In this document: in pieces, positions 33,023 to 45,706 of the stretch
Layout of the letters: each line of letters begins with the position of its first letter
Numbering within the stretch: position 1 is the first letter of the stretch
Notes under the pieces: model-generated
Database searches by the model: none
Told to the model about the DNA's origin: nothing
What the model saw: only the letters and a program-made list of their open reading frames with translations
Assembly: GCA_018806985.1 (NCBI GenBank)
Contig: JADANN010000468.1
Location: forward strand, 1,054,001-1,118,000
Reading direction: 5' to 3'
Source of the DNA: Angiostrongylus vasorum
Taxonomy: Eukaryota; Nematoda; Chromadorea; Rhabditida; Metastrongylidae
Length of the DNA: 64,000 nucleotides
Translations under genes and position numbers: made by a program

Positions 33023-33245
33023 AGTGTCAAGTTTGATAACCAGGATAGCATCCAGCGACGATGAAGCCATAAACTGAACGGATGAACTGAACAGAATTCT
33101 TGTTAGGAAGTGGGGAGGAAGAAGGCGAGCACGGAGTTGTTTTAGTGATGACATAAATTCTGACGAACGAAGCTAATATTTAATCCTGTTACTAGCTAGA
33201 ACACTGTCTGAGAATAATGAGGACATGGAGGCGAATTTAGGAAAT

Positions 33246-33504
33246 CAGAGAACATTCTGGATAGGAGGTGTACCATAACGTCTGAGATTCCGACGACTAC
33301 GATTCTTAACTAATGGAAGGAGGGAAGACAATCCGGATGGAAAGTGTACCTGAATTATAAAAGCAAAACTTGGAAAGAACATGTAAGCTTTAAAAATTGT
33401 AAAGTGCGACAAATGGATGCAGTTGGCGAACAAGCAAATACAGTCTATTCCAACTTTTTGGGATAAAATAGCAGTGGTAATCAAAATACTATCTGATGCC
33501 AACC
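33246..33504 (-). CDS. Unrecognised C-terminal exon(s)
   Basis: After TTTCTTTAG the frame reads SDSILITTAILSQK. A possible donor (AAAAA|GTTGGA) and the acceptor TATAATTCAG join it in phase 0 to VHFPSGLSSLLPLVKNRSRR, ending YGTPPIQNVL and TGA at 33248-33246. The whole stretch is also open without splicing (85 codons). The end is basic. No upstream exon was found before the family C copy at 33530. Family not recognised. Confidence 0.4.
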
Positions 33505-33529
33505 TAAAGAAAAGAAAAAAATTGACGAC

Positions 33530-33790
33530 ATTGTGATTTACACCACATCTTCCGCTTAACTCGATCCATGCCGATTGGTGCTCCCCAAATCAATCCCGTT
33601 GACGGATGATTGCTGATAGCGCCTGTAGGTCAATAACACGGCTGGGAGAGAGGCAAAGCAAAGAAACGAAGGACTCGCATGGTGTGGTGGTGAACGCGTT
33701 ACTCCTCGGAAAGGACAATAGCGCGTTCGTTCCCTACCACGGACACCTGCGGTCCAGGGTTTTGCAAATATCTCAGCACCATTGTGGCTA
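33530..33790 (+). mobile_element. Family C copy
   Basis: GCATGGTGTGGTGGTGAACG, then GCGCGTTCGTTCCCTACC, ending TTTTGCAAATATCTCAGCAC. Plus orientation, preceded by the body block CCCGTTGACGGATGATTGCT. Confidence 0.8.
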
Positions 33791-33949
33791 TAAAGAAAAA
33801 GTGTTAAACATTGTTCGATGGATTTTGCATAAAAACTGATTCTTTCACTTCCCTCTAAATAGGATGTGTATTGAATATTGATCACATTTCACTAGCAGTT
33901 ATATTTTTCCTTCCAATGAACTGAAAGAGCTTCCCTCAGCCTCATAAGT

Positions 33950-34090
33950 CATCGCTTTTGTCGTTGTTCAGACAACTGGAGACAGAGAGCCGACAGGCAA
34001 GCCAAGGACGTTTCCCCACATGGATTCCGAATTCCACTGTGAACTTTGTCTTACGAAGAAATACATTCAATGTTTTTTACATTAGAAATA
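33950..34090. CDS. Coding-like island, strand unresolved
   Basis: Plus strand after TTGTTCAG: one frame gives TGKPRTFPHMDSEFHCELCL, another FRQLETESRQASQGRFPTWI. Minus strand gives NVFLRKTKFTVEFGIHVGKR. A possible GC donor CGACAG|GCAAGC is present. No family is recognised. Confidence 0.25.
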
Positions 34091-34609
34091 TTTATTCTTT
34101 CATTCTTGACCTAAAACACAAATGAGTGTTCCAGTGGTAGCGAACTATAGTATATTGGAAAAGAGCCGCTGGTTTCTTCTTGCAGCATCAGTTGTTCATT
34201 TTTTTAATAAAATGACTAATGCGATAGCTTTAAAAGTGAGATAAATGCGATCTACGTTGACAGTAAAGTGTGAAATGAGTGTAGCTCTTTCAGAATTTGT
34301 TTAGAAACTAAAACGTTTGCTGTAGTTGCTTTTAGTTCAGATTTCTATGCAGGTAGTGAGAAGTGATGGAGAAAACAATGGTAGACGAACATTAATGGAA
34401 TCTTGGATTTGTTCATAAAGTTGGACGTACCAGTATATTAATGGTTCTTTCACTGCCTTCTCTTCACTCTGAATTATAAATGGTAGTCATAAATATTGAT
34501 GGATATTAAAAGCCAACCTTGTTTCAACACTTCAAAAACTATATGAGGCATATACGACTCGCATACGTCTTGCACTGTTGTATACACACATTTTGACTTT
34601 TTCATAAAT
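34091..34609. other. No gene recognised
   Basis: AT-rich, no recognised repeat. Confidence 0.3.
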
Positions 34610-34886
34610 AAAAGGATAAAGCTCTCAGCTTTGATCAATCCCCTGAGGGATGCGCCGTGCATTCGACTTCATTAAGCATGGTTTGGAGGTGAGGGAATGC
34701 ATATCTGGCTTTACAATGACTCGCGGTGGCCTACCGATGTATGGAGCCAGTGCTGCTATCCTCCCAGACAAGTCTGGTACCAATTTACCAACATCGGAGA
34801 GATGGAAGGCTTTGTGAGCCATGGGCGCCGGGATCGACTCCACGTGTGTGTTGGAGGGCGGCTACGACCACTGCGCCACACGCGTT
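34610..34886 (-). mobile_element. SINE-A copy
   Basis: AAAAGGATAAAGCTCTCAGC at the left and CCACTGCGCCACACGCG at the right. Full length. Confidence 0.9.
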
Positions 34887-35464
34887 ATTTTTTGCACATA
34901 TATTTTTATTTATTCCGATATATGATGCATATGGATGATCAACGTATTACTGTAAATATAGATTAGCTGACGTTGCAATGTAAAAATAGAAGTGTAAGAA
35001 GGAAGTTTTGAGACAAGTATTTAAAAGCCATGAATTTGGCATATATGAAACAGATAGTTGAAAGAGGAAAATGAAGGAGGAATCTCTAAAAAAATGATAG
35101 GTGTAGGACTGCGATGATTTTCTGCACTTATTTATTCATAGTTTATTCTCGCAAACTCTATTTTCCATTGCTTTCGATGCTTAGACAAGTTACCTTTGGA
35201 TGAAATACACTGTTTACGTCTTGAATACGAACATCCATTTCATTCTCTCTGGAATGGATTCACTTAAAGAACGGAGGTTGCTAAATTAAAATTCTAATCT
35301 TTTACCCGAAAGCTAAAACGGGGCTCATGTAAAACTTTATTCAGGACAAAAACCCTCTTATCCAGGGCAAAAGATTGCTGATTGACTGATTGTACGCTAA
35401 TAGTAATTTGATCTCTTCAAGACAATCCATCCTATAGTAATCGATGTTGGATTAGAAAAAATCG
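34887..35464. other. No gene recognised
   Basis: AT-rich; nothing supported. Confidence 0.3.
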
Positions 35465-35902
35465 TTATCCACAATGATGCTGAGATATTTGCGTTTTACG
35501 CGTTAGTCCTCGGAAAGGGTAATAGCGCGTTCGTTCCCCACCGCAGACACCTGCGGTTCGGAGTTTTGCAAATATCTTAGCATCATTGAAGTTATATTTC
35601 GCAACATGCCCTCCCGTTAAAAAAGAGTAGGCAGTAAATAATAAATTGAAATTGTGGTTATAACTACAGCCTCAGCTCAACTGGATTCGTTGCCGATTTG
35701 GACCTTCCAAACCAACCTCGCTGACGGGTGATTGCTGATAGCAGAGATCGATAGAACTAGCTGAGAGACAGGTGAAACGAGGGACCCGCATGGTGTAGTT
35801 GTTAGCGCGTTACTCCCCTGAAAGGACAGTAGCGCGTTCGTTCCCCAACGCAGACATCTGCGGTCTGGAGTTTTGCAAATATCACAGCATCATTGAAAAT
35901 AA
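35465..35902. mobile_element. Family C composite
   Basis: ACAATGATGCTGAGATATTT at 35470 is the inverse of GCAAATATCTTAGCATCATT at 35568. A complete plus copy follows (body, GCATGGTGTAGTTGTTAGCG, GCGCGTTCGTTCCCC), ending TTTTGCAAATATCACAGC. Confidence 0.75.
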
Positions 35903-36209
35903 TTTTGAAACCGACCGTCATTTAACCTCGGTACTATGATAATAATAGAAGTAAGTTAGTTTAGAGCCAGGTGTATTACTACAGAAATGAACCCGAAAAA
36001 TGTTCAGATTGGTGCCAAATAAATGAAGGTACACCACGACATCAATGTAAAGTGTAATTGTCGATTGCATGCGATGGTCTGTCCATGCATATGCTTTTTG
36101 TTGCTCACTAACATGCAATTTTCGTTTATCAATCACAACATTCTTGACCCCCTCTATCACCTGTCGCCCCGTTGGTCGTCGAGTGACTCTAGCGGGCGCC
36201 AGTAAATCT

Positions 36210-38990
36210 TCCATTTTTTCTCTATCGCATGCAAGAGTAGCCGAGTGGGTTCTGTTCGCTCTAGGGACTCATTGAGCACCATGCCTTCCTTCTAAGCGTT
36301 TCATGAAGAACTCAGACCATCGGCTTGATGGTCTTCCTGCAGTACGTTTGACATCCCGAGGAATCCAGTCACTAACAGCTCCTGTCCATCGGTTTTCATC
36401 CACGCTCATTACGTGTCCGGCCCACCTTATCTTCGACTGTTTGGCTTATGGAACTGCATCTTTGATTTTTGATCATTGACGGAGATCGGAGCTTCGGATC
36501 CCTTCCCTTGCCTGTGTGACACGGGATGCTCCTATCATCGTCATTTTGACTGCGCATTCAATAATGCTTAGTGATTGTTCACCCCTGCTTACGCAGCAAC
36601 CAACTTTCTGACGCATACGTTAACGCAGGACATACCGTTGAGTCGAAAAGGTGGGCACGGATTCGGGTGTTCTTTGTTCTCCTCAGTACTTCTCCGATGC
36701 TCTTCAAAGCTCCCGAGCCGTTCGTTTCCCTTCTGCTCAGCTCTGGAGCTAAATCGTTCAACATGTTGATTTCCCGACCTAGATAGACACAACTGGAGCG
36801 TTTGGAAATATTCATTCCGTTCAGCGTAAATGGGGCATACGAAACCAATCCGTTCCTCGTGAACATCTTTTTTGTGAGATTTAGCCGAAGACCAATCGTT
36901 CCACAGGCTCTATCAAAGTCGGCAAGCATACGCTCCGCTTGACTAATGTTTGGTGTTATAAGGACGATGTCATCAGCAAAGCGACGATGGTGTAACTGTC
37001 GACCATCGATTTGCGCTCCCATGTTGCTGCATTCCAATGTTCGCATGACGTTCTCCAGGGTTGCGGTAAATAAATTTACCGAGATGGTGTCGCCTTGCTT
37101 AACACCTCTTTTGAGTCGACGTTAATGTCATTGCAGAATGGTGATATCTTGGTTGTGAAGTTTTTATGCAGCTCACGAAGAATCTTTATACACTGAACAG
37201 GCACTCCTTGACTGTCTAGGGCTTTTTTGACTGCTTCTATCTCAACTGAGTCAAAAGCCTTCTTTAAATCGATGAAAGTGACACAGAACGGTCCTTTGCA
37301 CTCTCGCGATACTTCAATGGGTCTTGTTGTCGTGCGAATGTGGTCCATGGTACTGATTCCCTTTTCGAAACCCTGCTTGCTGACATGGCTGTCTTTCGTC
37401 CAGTGTTCTGTCAATCCCGTTTAGGACGACTGGAGTGAAAAGTTTGTTGACGACAAAGAGCAAGCAGATTGGGCGATAGTTGCCGATATCGTTGAGGTCA
37501 CCCTTCTTGAACATTAGCACGCTCTTGCTGGTTTTCCATTGAGTAGGGACCTTGCATTCGGACAGGTAAACAACCGAGGCAGTGTGTTGACGAGGATTGG
37601 CGCCAGGTTTTTCAGGTCTTCTGATGTTATTCTCTCCGTACCTGGTGCTATTCGATTATCCATCCACTAAATAGCATGTGGCATTTCCTGTACAATATAT
37701 TCATTCTCCTTTATTTCATATGAGGGCAAGAGGACGTGACAATTGAAGAGATCTAGGTAGTGATCGTGAATGATTTTAATGATTTTATCCATAGTTTTTC
37801 TGGACGCTGTAAATGTATTGTCTGAGCGTCGGAGTGCAATCATCTTGATGGTGCACTTTGCAAGTGCTTTTGCCTGCCTTTGTAGCTTCGGGCATAACTG
37901 CTGCTCTCTCTCTTTAAGATCTTCTTTTGTCATCTGTCTGCATCGTTTTGCAAGTTCAGGCGGGAGTTCGCAGTTGCCTGTAGCTCGTGAGATTCCACGC
38001 TGGCGTATCAGCTCGAGTGTTTCTGGAGACAGAAATTTTTGGGGACTTTCGAATTCTCGGCTTTCATAGCGCTGGCATGAAGGTGTTCAATGAGCCGATC
38101 GTATTACTCGTCGAAGTTATGGAGAACGGCATATTCCTAACAGCCGACTAATGAATTGAATAAGTCCCAGTTTGTGGTCGTAATGGGACTTTGTCTTTTG
38201 AAGTTAGTGGTTCTTCCTCCTTTCCGCGAGAAATGAAATTTCGTACGGAAGTAGATGGTCTGATCCTGTGTAGAATTTCGAGACAACAGCGACATCGGTA
38301 AAGCGAAGCACTCGATTTACTATGAGGTAATCTATTCCATTGTGGTACTCTCCATACTGAGACTCCCACTTCTAGTGTTGAGGCTGGAGCTTCTAAAATT
38401 GCGAGTTACCATGGACAGTCTTGGTCGTCATGATAAACTCAGACAGCTGCTCACCCTGTTCGTTCCAGTCTTATCTTATCCGCGGGTCGCAATATGACGT
38501 TCTTCAGACGTTCTTCTTGGTCCATTCTTGGCGTTGAAATCTCCAGTGATGACCTTGAAGAATGTGTGGTCTTCTCTGTAGAGCTTATCCAACTTTATTT
38601 AGAATGCTTCGACTTCTTCTTCGTCGTAGTTCGATGTCGTGGCGTAAACGACGAAGATTGTCAAAGCCGGTATTGATCCACATCTTTTAATCGCAAACGT
38701 CCATTTCGTGTTGTAAGCTGTTCGAATGAATCGATGTTCATCGACAAACTCGCGTTGACGAGAACGCCGACGCTGCCGACTCTACTGTCGCATGTTCCGA
38801 GGGACATTTCTTCTTAGTCATAGACGGCTTTGAATGGGTGGCGCCGTTTCGTCTAGGCCAATTCGTTGACGTCGTACCTTATCCTTCTTGCTTGCATGAT
38901 CAAGTCTTCTATCGAGGATTCAGGTGCAGGGGTACATACATCGTAGGTACAGATCATCACATTACTTCTTTGCGATTTGGGCAGCCTAGA
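36210..38990 (-). mobile_element. RTE-B LINE, nearly full length, broken
   Basis: Read on the minus strand, the endonuclease region is about 38900-38150. It includes [33 protein letters not shown] and [14 protein letters not shown], and a GSDHL-type block. The linker carries DLKEREQQLCPKLQRQAKAL. The reverse transcriptase covers 37520-36580: FKKGDLNDIGNYRPICLL, FIDLKKAFDSVEIEAVKKAL, and RFADDIVLITPN as the catalytic box. The C-terminal part ends near 36230. Stops and frame changes occur in both domains, so it is inactive as it stands. RTE elements copy by target-primed reverse transcription. Its sequence differs clearly from RTE-A. Confidence 0.85.
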
Positions 38991-39640
38991 GAGGCCCTGA
39001 AATTTTGGCAGCGTCTCCTTACTTGTCCCTACCCAATGCTGCCGAATCGTGGGCGTTTTGGAATCAGGGAAATAAGACCTATTTATTTTATTGTGTTAAG
39101 CTTTTTGATACCTACTTATAGCTTGCTGAGCTCTGGACGTGGGGACTAGGTATATTCACGGGTAGCTTCCCCCTCTCCCAGAGTGGACAAAGAGTTTATT
39201 TGTTGGAGGCGACTCCTAACCGCCTCCCATATACTTCCCTATCACTCGACTGTAGGCTTTTGGCCGAATTGACTTGTAGAATACAAGCCGCACAAACCAG
39301 AACACACGAACGGAAGCATGCATGAGTGCGTCATTGCAAGTACAGAACGTATCTGCTGAATCGAAGGAGCGGAAACAGAGAGTCCACCCTCTTGATCCAT
39401 CTACACCTCAGGGAAGCAAAAAGCAAAGGTGGCTTTTGCTTCGCGACTAACCTCCTATCCGCTATCCAGGGACGCGACACGTAGCCTCGCGACCAACCGA
39501 CTCGAAATCACTCAAATAAAGGAGATCCGTGGAATATATTGCGACTACTGCAACATTTTTGAGAGTGAAGAATACTGTATAGTAATACCTGCTCCATTAT
39601 GATCGTCTCACTGCTAGGGTAAAAGCACTGCCGAGGGAAA
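38991..39640. other. Possible RTE-B 5' flank, otherwise unrecognised
   Basis: This adjoins the 5' end of the minus-oriented LINE. It contains GC-richer, non-coding sequence that may be LINE 5' UTR. No independent gene seen. Confidence 0.3.
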
Positions 39641-40130
39641 AGCAGAGCAAAGGATTTGGTTGGTGAGGTGGATAGCAGCTGAGCCTCCGGAAAGGGTAGT
39701 CGGAGGTCTCGAAGCTCAGCTGAGGTTACGAATTTTTAATAATATCTTAGCATCGTTGTGGTTTTGCATTTCACATAATACCCTGCTAAGGAAAAGGAAA
39801 ACGAAGTAAATAAATGTTAAACAACGTAAAAATTTTAAGCAACTACCACTAAACACAATGACGCTGAGATATTTGCAAACTCCGGACCGCACGTATCTGC
39901 GGTGGGGAACGAACACGCTCTACCCTTTCCGGAGGCTATCGCATTCACCAACACACCATGCTGATCCTTCGTTTCGCCTGCCTCTCAGCTAGTTGTATCG
40001 ATCAGCATTCACCCGTCAACGGTACGGAGTTTTGTAAATATCTCAGCATCACTGTGCTTGTATTTCGCCTCAAACCCCTGCCGTGAAAAACTATAGTAGG
40101 CAGGAAATAAAATGTTACCTCTACACACTT
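39640..40130. mobile_element. Family C composite
   Basis: A plus-oriented variant head (TTGGTTGGTGAGGTGGATAG, B-box remnant TCTCGAAGCTCAGC) is followed by an inverse main-family segment (GGTGGGGAACGAACACGCTC) and a further end with GCAGGAAATAAAATG. At least two partial units face each other. Confidence 0.65.
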
Positions 40131-40439
40131 CATAACGCCCGCCTAACTTATCATAAATGCTGTAGCGAGAAATCTAGAGGTTTCTACGTTCAAGCAGAAC
40201 AATGCTTAATTGTCTTCTACATATAGCTCTTAAGTGACGTATTCAAGACTAAAATATTAGCCAATCGTGATCCAAATTGCTAATAAAAGTTATTTAATGC
40301 GGTCATCTCCACGACAACAATGAGGAGCTCACGAGAAATCTGAGACTCAGAGAGGAAAAGGAAGTTAATTTCATCTGAATCTCCTACTGTTTTGCATGCC
40401 ACTTACGTAGCAAGTTATTTTTTACTTATTTTACACAAC

Positions 40440-40680
40440 CTGTAATCACATCTACTCTGCGTATCCCAGCAATTCTTGCATCCGATTCATTTTCTTCGCA
40501 CTCATCGCCCACAATGGTCTTCGAACATTTCGCGTGTTTCTTTATGAATGTCGTAAAATACTGGTCGAGTCAATCCCCTGTTGCAATCTGGGAGATTCCC
40601 CAGTTAAGACGTTCCCATGTGGATCGGAGGAGAGCATTGGAAAGTGTGTCGAACCAGCACGTTAGTTCTTAATTGACTAC
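40440..40680 (-). mobile_element. SINE-D copy
   Basis: GTATCCCAGCAATTCTTGCA, then TTCGCACTCATCGCCCACAA, to AAGTGTGTCGAACCAGCACG. The head near 40660 is degraded. Confidence 0.65.
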
Positions 40681-40779
40681 TGATGACCTACTAACAAGTA
40701 CGCCATACTTTATCAATCTTATGCACAATATCTTACTTGGAAATGAGGTCCATTATACGACTGCTGTAACAGAAGATGA

Positions 40780-41014
40780 AAAGAGGGAAAGCTTTGAGCG
40801 TTGATCAATACCTGAGGGATGAGCCGTGCATTCGACTTCATCAGATATCGTTAGAAGTGAATGATTGCATATCTGGTCTATACAATGACCTCCAGTAACT
40901 CTGGCACCATTTCGCTGATTCAGGAGAGATGGGATGTTTGTTGAGTTCAAAGTGAGGGAGCGAACCACCGACCACTATGGCGCACCTCAAACCACTGCCC
41001 TACACACACCTTCG
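40780..41014 (-). mobile_element. SINE-A copy, internally deleted
   Basis: AGAGGGAAAGCTTTGAGCGT to ACCACTGCCCTACACACACC. The central block around GTACCAGACTTGTCTGG is missing. Confidence 0.8.
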
Positions 41015-41040
41015 CTACATTGTTTAATTCTCTCTCAGTT

Positions 41041-41073
41041 CTCTGAAGAAGGAGAAGACGTCGAATTGTTAGC
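41041..41073 (+). repeat. Family E core, decayed
   Basis: CTCTGAAGAAGGAGAAGACG, then TCGAATTGTTAGC. The GAAACGTC segment has decayed. Confidence 0.4.
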
Positions 41074-41119
41074 CGAATAAAGTGTCATACAAACCTCTTC
41101 CGCTGGAGTCTGTATCGCA

Positions 41120-41378
41120 TTGATTAGAGGCATCCGGCAATGCACATGGGTTCTATCCCACGCTTAAAGCTCACCAAGCCTTCCATGTCTCCTGGGTCGG
41201 CAAATTGGTACCAGACTTGTCTGAGAGGATAACAGCACTGGCTCGATACATCGGTACCCACCGCGAGTCACTGTATAGGCCAGATATGCATTTAACCAGC
41301 TCTAATGGTTCTTCATGATGTCGAATGCATGGCGCATCTCTCAGGGATTGATCAGCGCAGAGCGAATTACCCCTTTTT
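41120..41378 (+). mobile_element. SINE-A copy, head degraded
   Basis: TTGATTAGAGGCATCCGGCA head remnant, GGGTTCTATCCC B box, body and ATTGATCAGCGCAGAGCGAA end. Confidence 0.8.
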
Positions 41379-41394
41379 TAACTAACCTCATATT

Positions 41395-44366
41395 AGTTAC
41401 GCAGGGCATCACTGGAACCGGATCTGACGAACACACGCACGACACGCCATGGAGATTGTTTCTTACTATGCACGTATAATGCCAGAACACTCTCCACAGA
41501 CGCCGATCTTTACGCCCTTCTTGTAGCCGCAGATCGCATTAAATTTCATGTGATCGCATTACAAGAAACAAAAATCAGGAAGACCGACATACGCCAACTA
41601 AACAACGGACCCTTGTGATCCGTGGAGAAAAGGTCCCGTCACGAAATGTCGACGGCGTAGGCTTTGTCGTCCTCTCGTCCATTGTCCATCTCGTCGATTC
41701 ATACGAGATCCTTTCCCCTCGCATAGCCGTCCTCCGTCTTCAACTGTCGCATCATAGGAAGATCACCATCATCAACTGCTACTCACCGACCGACGCAGCT
41801 GATGAGTACGAATTAAATGCGTTCTACTATCAATTGGAGGAAGTCATCCGCAATGATAAAGCATATCATAAATTTGTTGTCGAAGACTTCAACGCTAGAA
41901 TAGAAAGTGCCAACGAGAGCGAAATACAGGATCTGAAATTTTGGATTAGGAGGAAGAAACGACAGTAGAAATCGTCTCGCAAGACTCCTGTCAGTAGCAC
42001 GTCTCTTCCACGGAAAACTCGTTTTTCCAGAAGAAAAAAAGCCGCCGCTGGACATGGGAGTCTCCTAACGGCATGACTCATGCGGAGATCGACCATATTA
42101 TGACAAACAGAAGATGGTGCCTACTTGACACATCGGTAGTCCCGTCATTCTGCACTGGTTCTGATCACCGCCTTCTTCGCGCGAAGATTCGATTCAGCCA
42201 CAAACTGGAAAAGAACTCTCTTCATCGACCACGAGGAAAAAGTCTAGCTGTATACGACGAGAACATTCTGAACGAAGTCCTATCTAAACGTGAGTGGCAG
42301 ACTAAAGTAGACCCGACCGAAGACTACGAGCTTCTTGTCGAAGGACCGAAAAGCTGTGCCGAATTCGCCTCAGTTCCTCAAGCAAGAAGATCGGATCGCA
42401 TCTCCGCCACTACTAAGGAGTTGCTCGAAAAGAGAAGGAAACTGAAGCTTGATCATACTGCAACACGTTTGACATGGCTAGTAATAAATGGCAGCTGCAG
42501 AATAGCTATGCGGGAAGATCTACAACGGTACAAGCAGAATAAACTACTGGAAGCAATAGAGAAAAGAAGCAGTCTGAAAAAAATGCCGTCGGGACTTGTA
42601 TGATTTTAATGTTCCGCTGTCAACCCTGATGAACGAAGATGGGATCGTCAAAACTTCCCGCCATGATATGGAATTAATAGCGGAAACGTTCTACGCCAAC
42701 CTTTTCCGTTCCACAATCCCCGTCCCGGACCCTAATATCCTAGCTGGAGAAAAACCACTTGGAATTCTTCCGTCGGAGGTTCGAGTTGCGATAGAAAGCA
42801 TGAAAAAGAGGCACATCTCCAGACCAGACAATGTCACCGAAGATTTCCTTAGAGGTGGAGGCCATAATTTACATGTACTTCTCGCAAATCATATGACAGC
42901 CTACCTTAAAAAGGAAAAAAACCCCAGACCAGTGGAGGACGTCGCGTACGTTCATCCTGCCCAAGAAAGAAGACCGAAGGGATCTTCGTAACTATGGCCC
43001 CTATATGCTTGTTGAGTGTACTCTATAAGCTCTTCACGAAGATTGTCCTCTTGCGCATATCAAGGACATTGGATGAGGCGCAACCAGTCGAACAAGCAGG
43101 ACTTCGGAAAGGATTTTGCTGGATGGACCACATCCAAACCGTGTCGAGGGTTATCGAAGTTTGTCGGGAGTACCACTTGCCTCTAGTCCTAACCTTTGTC
43201 GACTATGAAAAAACGTTTGACGGTGTCGAAACGAATGCAATCCTATCAGCGCTCGTCGACCAAGAAGTGGACCCGTCCTACATAAGAACTGTGTGCGACT
43301 GTTATCGGAACTGCACTACGAAAATACAGCTTTTCCATCGACCTCTTACCATGCCCATAGGAAAAGTGGTTCGGCAGGGCGGCACAATATCGCCAAAGCT
43401 GTTCAGTGCTGCATTGCAGTGAATAATGAAGTCACTCGACTGCGATGAGAAAGGCATACGTATTGATGGAAAATTCCTATCAAACCTTCGTTTTGCCGAC
43501 GACATTGTCATCTTCTTAAGCAGTACTAGCGAAGCAGAGATGATGATCAACGAGCTTAACGAAGCGGGGGAAAAAGATCGTACTTCGCATAAATCGAAAG
43601 GAGACTCAGTTCATGAAGAACCTATGGTGCGAAGGCGAAAAAAATTAAATTGGATGCTCTCTCATTGCAGAGACCACCTCGTACGTATATCTTGGGCGAT
43701 CGATGAACATGGAAAACAACATGAAGGAGGAAATAGATGGAAGAAGGACAGCAGCTTGGGCCGCATTCGGGCCTCTCAAAGAAGCCACCGACCAACTGAA
43801 AGACCCGAAAATCCGCGCTCATCTCTTCGATTTTACGGTCGCTCCAGCGCCCTGTTATGCTGCGGAGACGTGGATTGGTACTTTAACTACGTCAAGAATG
43901 CTTCGCACTACTCAGAGAGCGCTTGAGTGATGTCTTCTGAAATATAACCGACACTCAATATCTAGCCGGAATGCGAAGCTGTGACCTTCGAAATCTGTCA
44001 CATCTTTGAGATCCAGAAGATTATACATCGATAGCGAAACATAGATGGGCCGGTCACATAATGAGAACAACGGACGACAGATGGACGAAAAGAACAGTAC
44101 AGTGGACTCCAAGAGTATGCAAACGCCCCCTAGGGCGACCACCTACACGTTGGGCGGACGTGTTCGCAAACAAAGTTAATCAGCTGTAGCCGCAACTGCA
44201 GTTGTTCTACAGATTACGGTACGAGACTCGCAAGCGCTACCATGCTCGAAGAAGACCACCACCATGGACTACGATTGCGTGAGAAAGGAACGAACGGCAT
44301 ATGTGCTGGGGTCCGCACAGCTCGTGAAGACGGACCGTCCAAATGTCCAAGTAAGTAAGTAAGTAA
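41395..44366 (+). mobile_element. RTE-A LINE, nearly full length, broken
   Basis: The endonuclease domain begins about 41450 ([63 protein letters not shown]). ITTNRRW- and GSDHRLLRAKI-type motifs follow at about 42100-42200. RT: CLLSVLYKLFTKIVLLRISR (43002), TFVDYEKTFDGVETNAILSA, VRQGGTISPKLFSAALQ followed by a stop, and FADDIVIFLSS as catalytic box. The C-terminal block runs to about 44190. The 3' UTR ends GTGAAGACGGACCGTCCAAA, then TAAGTAAGTAAGTAA. Several stops and frameshifts break the single expected ORF. Confidence 0.88.
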
Positions 44367-44835
44367 CCTCATATTAGCTAAATAATAAAAAATAGGCGTT
44401 AGTATTTAAACTAAGGTTGATTAAAAGCTGTTTTACGAAAATAACCAAAAAATTCAGTTGCTGTTTTTTTCTTTGCAAGAAGTCTTTTTTGCAAGAACTG
44501 ACTCATTCCCAGATATTTATCGGATGCAAACCCTATAAAAAGCTTTTCATGTGTTTTTTTCTCGAATTGTTGGTTTTTTTTATATTGAGTCTGCTGATTG
44601 ATACGAAATAATTTGCCACCAGTACAGGGTTCAATCTCCGAGAAGAAGTAAATGAATAAGAATCTGTCTCAAAAAGTTCTGTAATATCAGTACCATACCA
44701 TCTCATCTGCTTTTGCTTCAGGTAACTGTTTATCAAAAAATTATACGTGTACGGGTAGATCTCACTTCTCAATTGAGGACTTAAGCGATTCGTTCAATTA
44801 AACACGCAATAAAGTAGGTTCTTTATAGTAAACAC
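44367..44835. other. No gene recognised
   Basis: T-rich sequence between a LINE and a SINE. Confidence 0.3.
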
Positions 44836-44837
44836 TT

Positions 44838-45116
44838 GTGGATAAAAAAAGCTCTCGGCGTTGATCAATCCCTGAGGGATGCACCATGCATTCGACTTCA
44901 TTAAGTATCGTTTAGAGGTGATTGGATGTATATTTGGCTTTTACAATGAGTCACAGTGTCCTACAGATGTATCGAATCAGTGCTGCTACCCTCCCAGACA
45001 AGTCTGGTACCAATCTGCCCACCCAGTAGGGATGGAAGGTTTGATGGGCCAAGGAAGAGGGAATCGATCCCGTGTATGTTGTTGGTGGCCTCCGACCACT
45101 GCGTCACACGCACCTT
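44838..45116 (-). mobile_element. SINE-A copy
   Basis: AAAAAAGCTCTCGGCGTTGA at the left and CCACTGCGTCACACGCACC at the right. Confidence 0.9.
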
Positions 45117-45359
45117 TCACTTGTGATAAACATACAATCTCCTCAGTGACAAAAAGTTTTTTTGTTGAGCTTCCGAATCGTTAACTTTTTCGCTTTTTTA
45201 CTTCCATTTTTGTGAATCGCACCCTTTCTTAACAGTTTTTGTTAGGGTCGCAAAGCAGTGTAATAGAAGAAAAAGCTCCATTTCTGCTAGTGAAAAACTT
45301 AACAAACGTAACACACAGTGAGCTTAGTATTTCCACAAAGAAGCTATTGTGATTGCAGT

Positions 45360-45545
45360 TAGCACCGTTAGAGTAAAAAGAGCTGGTTGAGAGAATGGCA
45401 AAGTAAGGATCTCAGTTTGTGTGGTGGATAGTAGGTAAGCTGCAAGAAATGGTAATCGCAAGTTCGAAGTCCAACTGTGGTTCTGAGTTTTGACCACACC
45501 TCAGCATCCTTGTGACTGTATTTCGCCATAATGCACAGAAATGAT
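45360..45545 (+). mobile_element. Family C variant
   Basis: GTTTGTGTGGTGGATAGTAG, then CGCAAGTTCGAAGTCC, ending TTTTGACCACACCTCAGCAT. Same subfamily as 31395. Confidence 0.55.
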
Positions 45546-45574
45546 AAGGAAACAGTCAGTAAGTAAAAAGTTGG

Positions 45575-45665
45575 ACCTACATTTGACCTCCTTTACGAAT
45601 GGAGATGAATGCATGGGGGCATCCGTAATAGGGACTGATCAGCGCCGAACGCTTTCATCCTTATT
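45575..45665 (+). mobile_element. SINE-A 3' fragment
   Basis: CTGATCAGCGCCGAACGCTT, then TCATCCTTATTC, preceded by GAATGCATGGGGGCATCC. Diverged. Confidence 0.5.
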
Positions 45666-45706
45666 CTTCTCATTCTTTATTACCTTGAAACAGAAGAAAA
45701 TACTTT

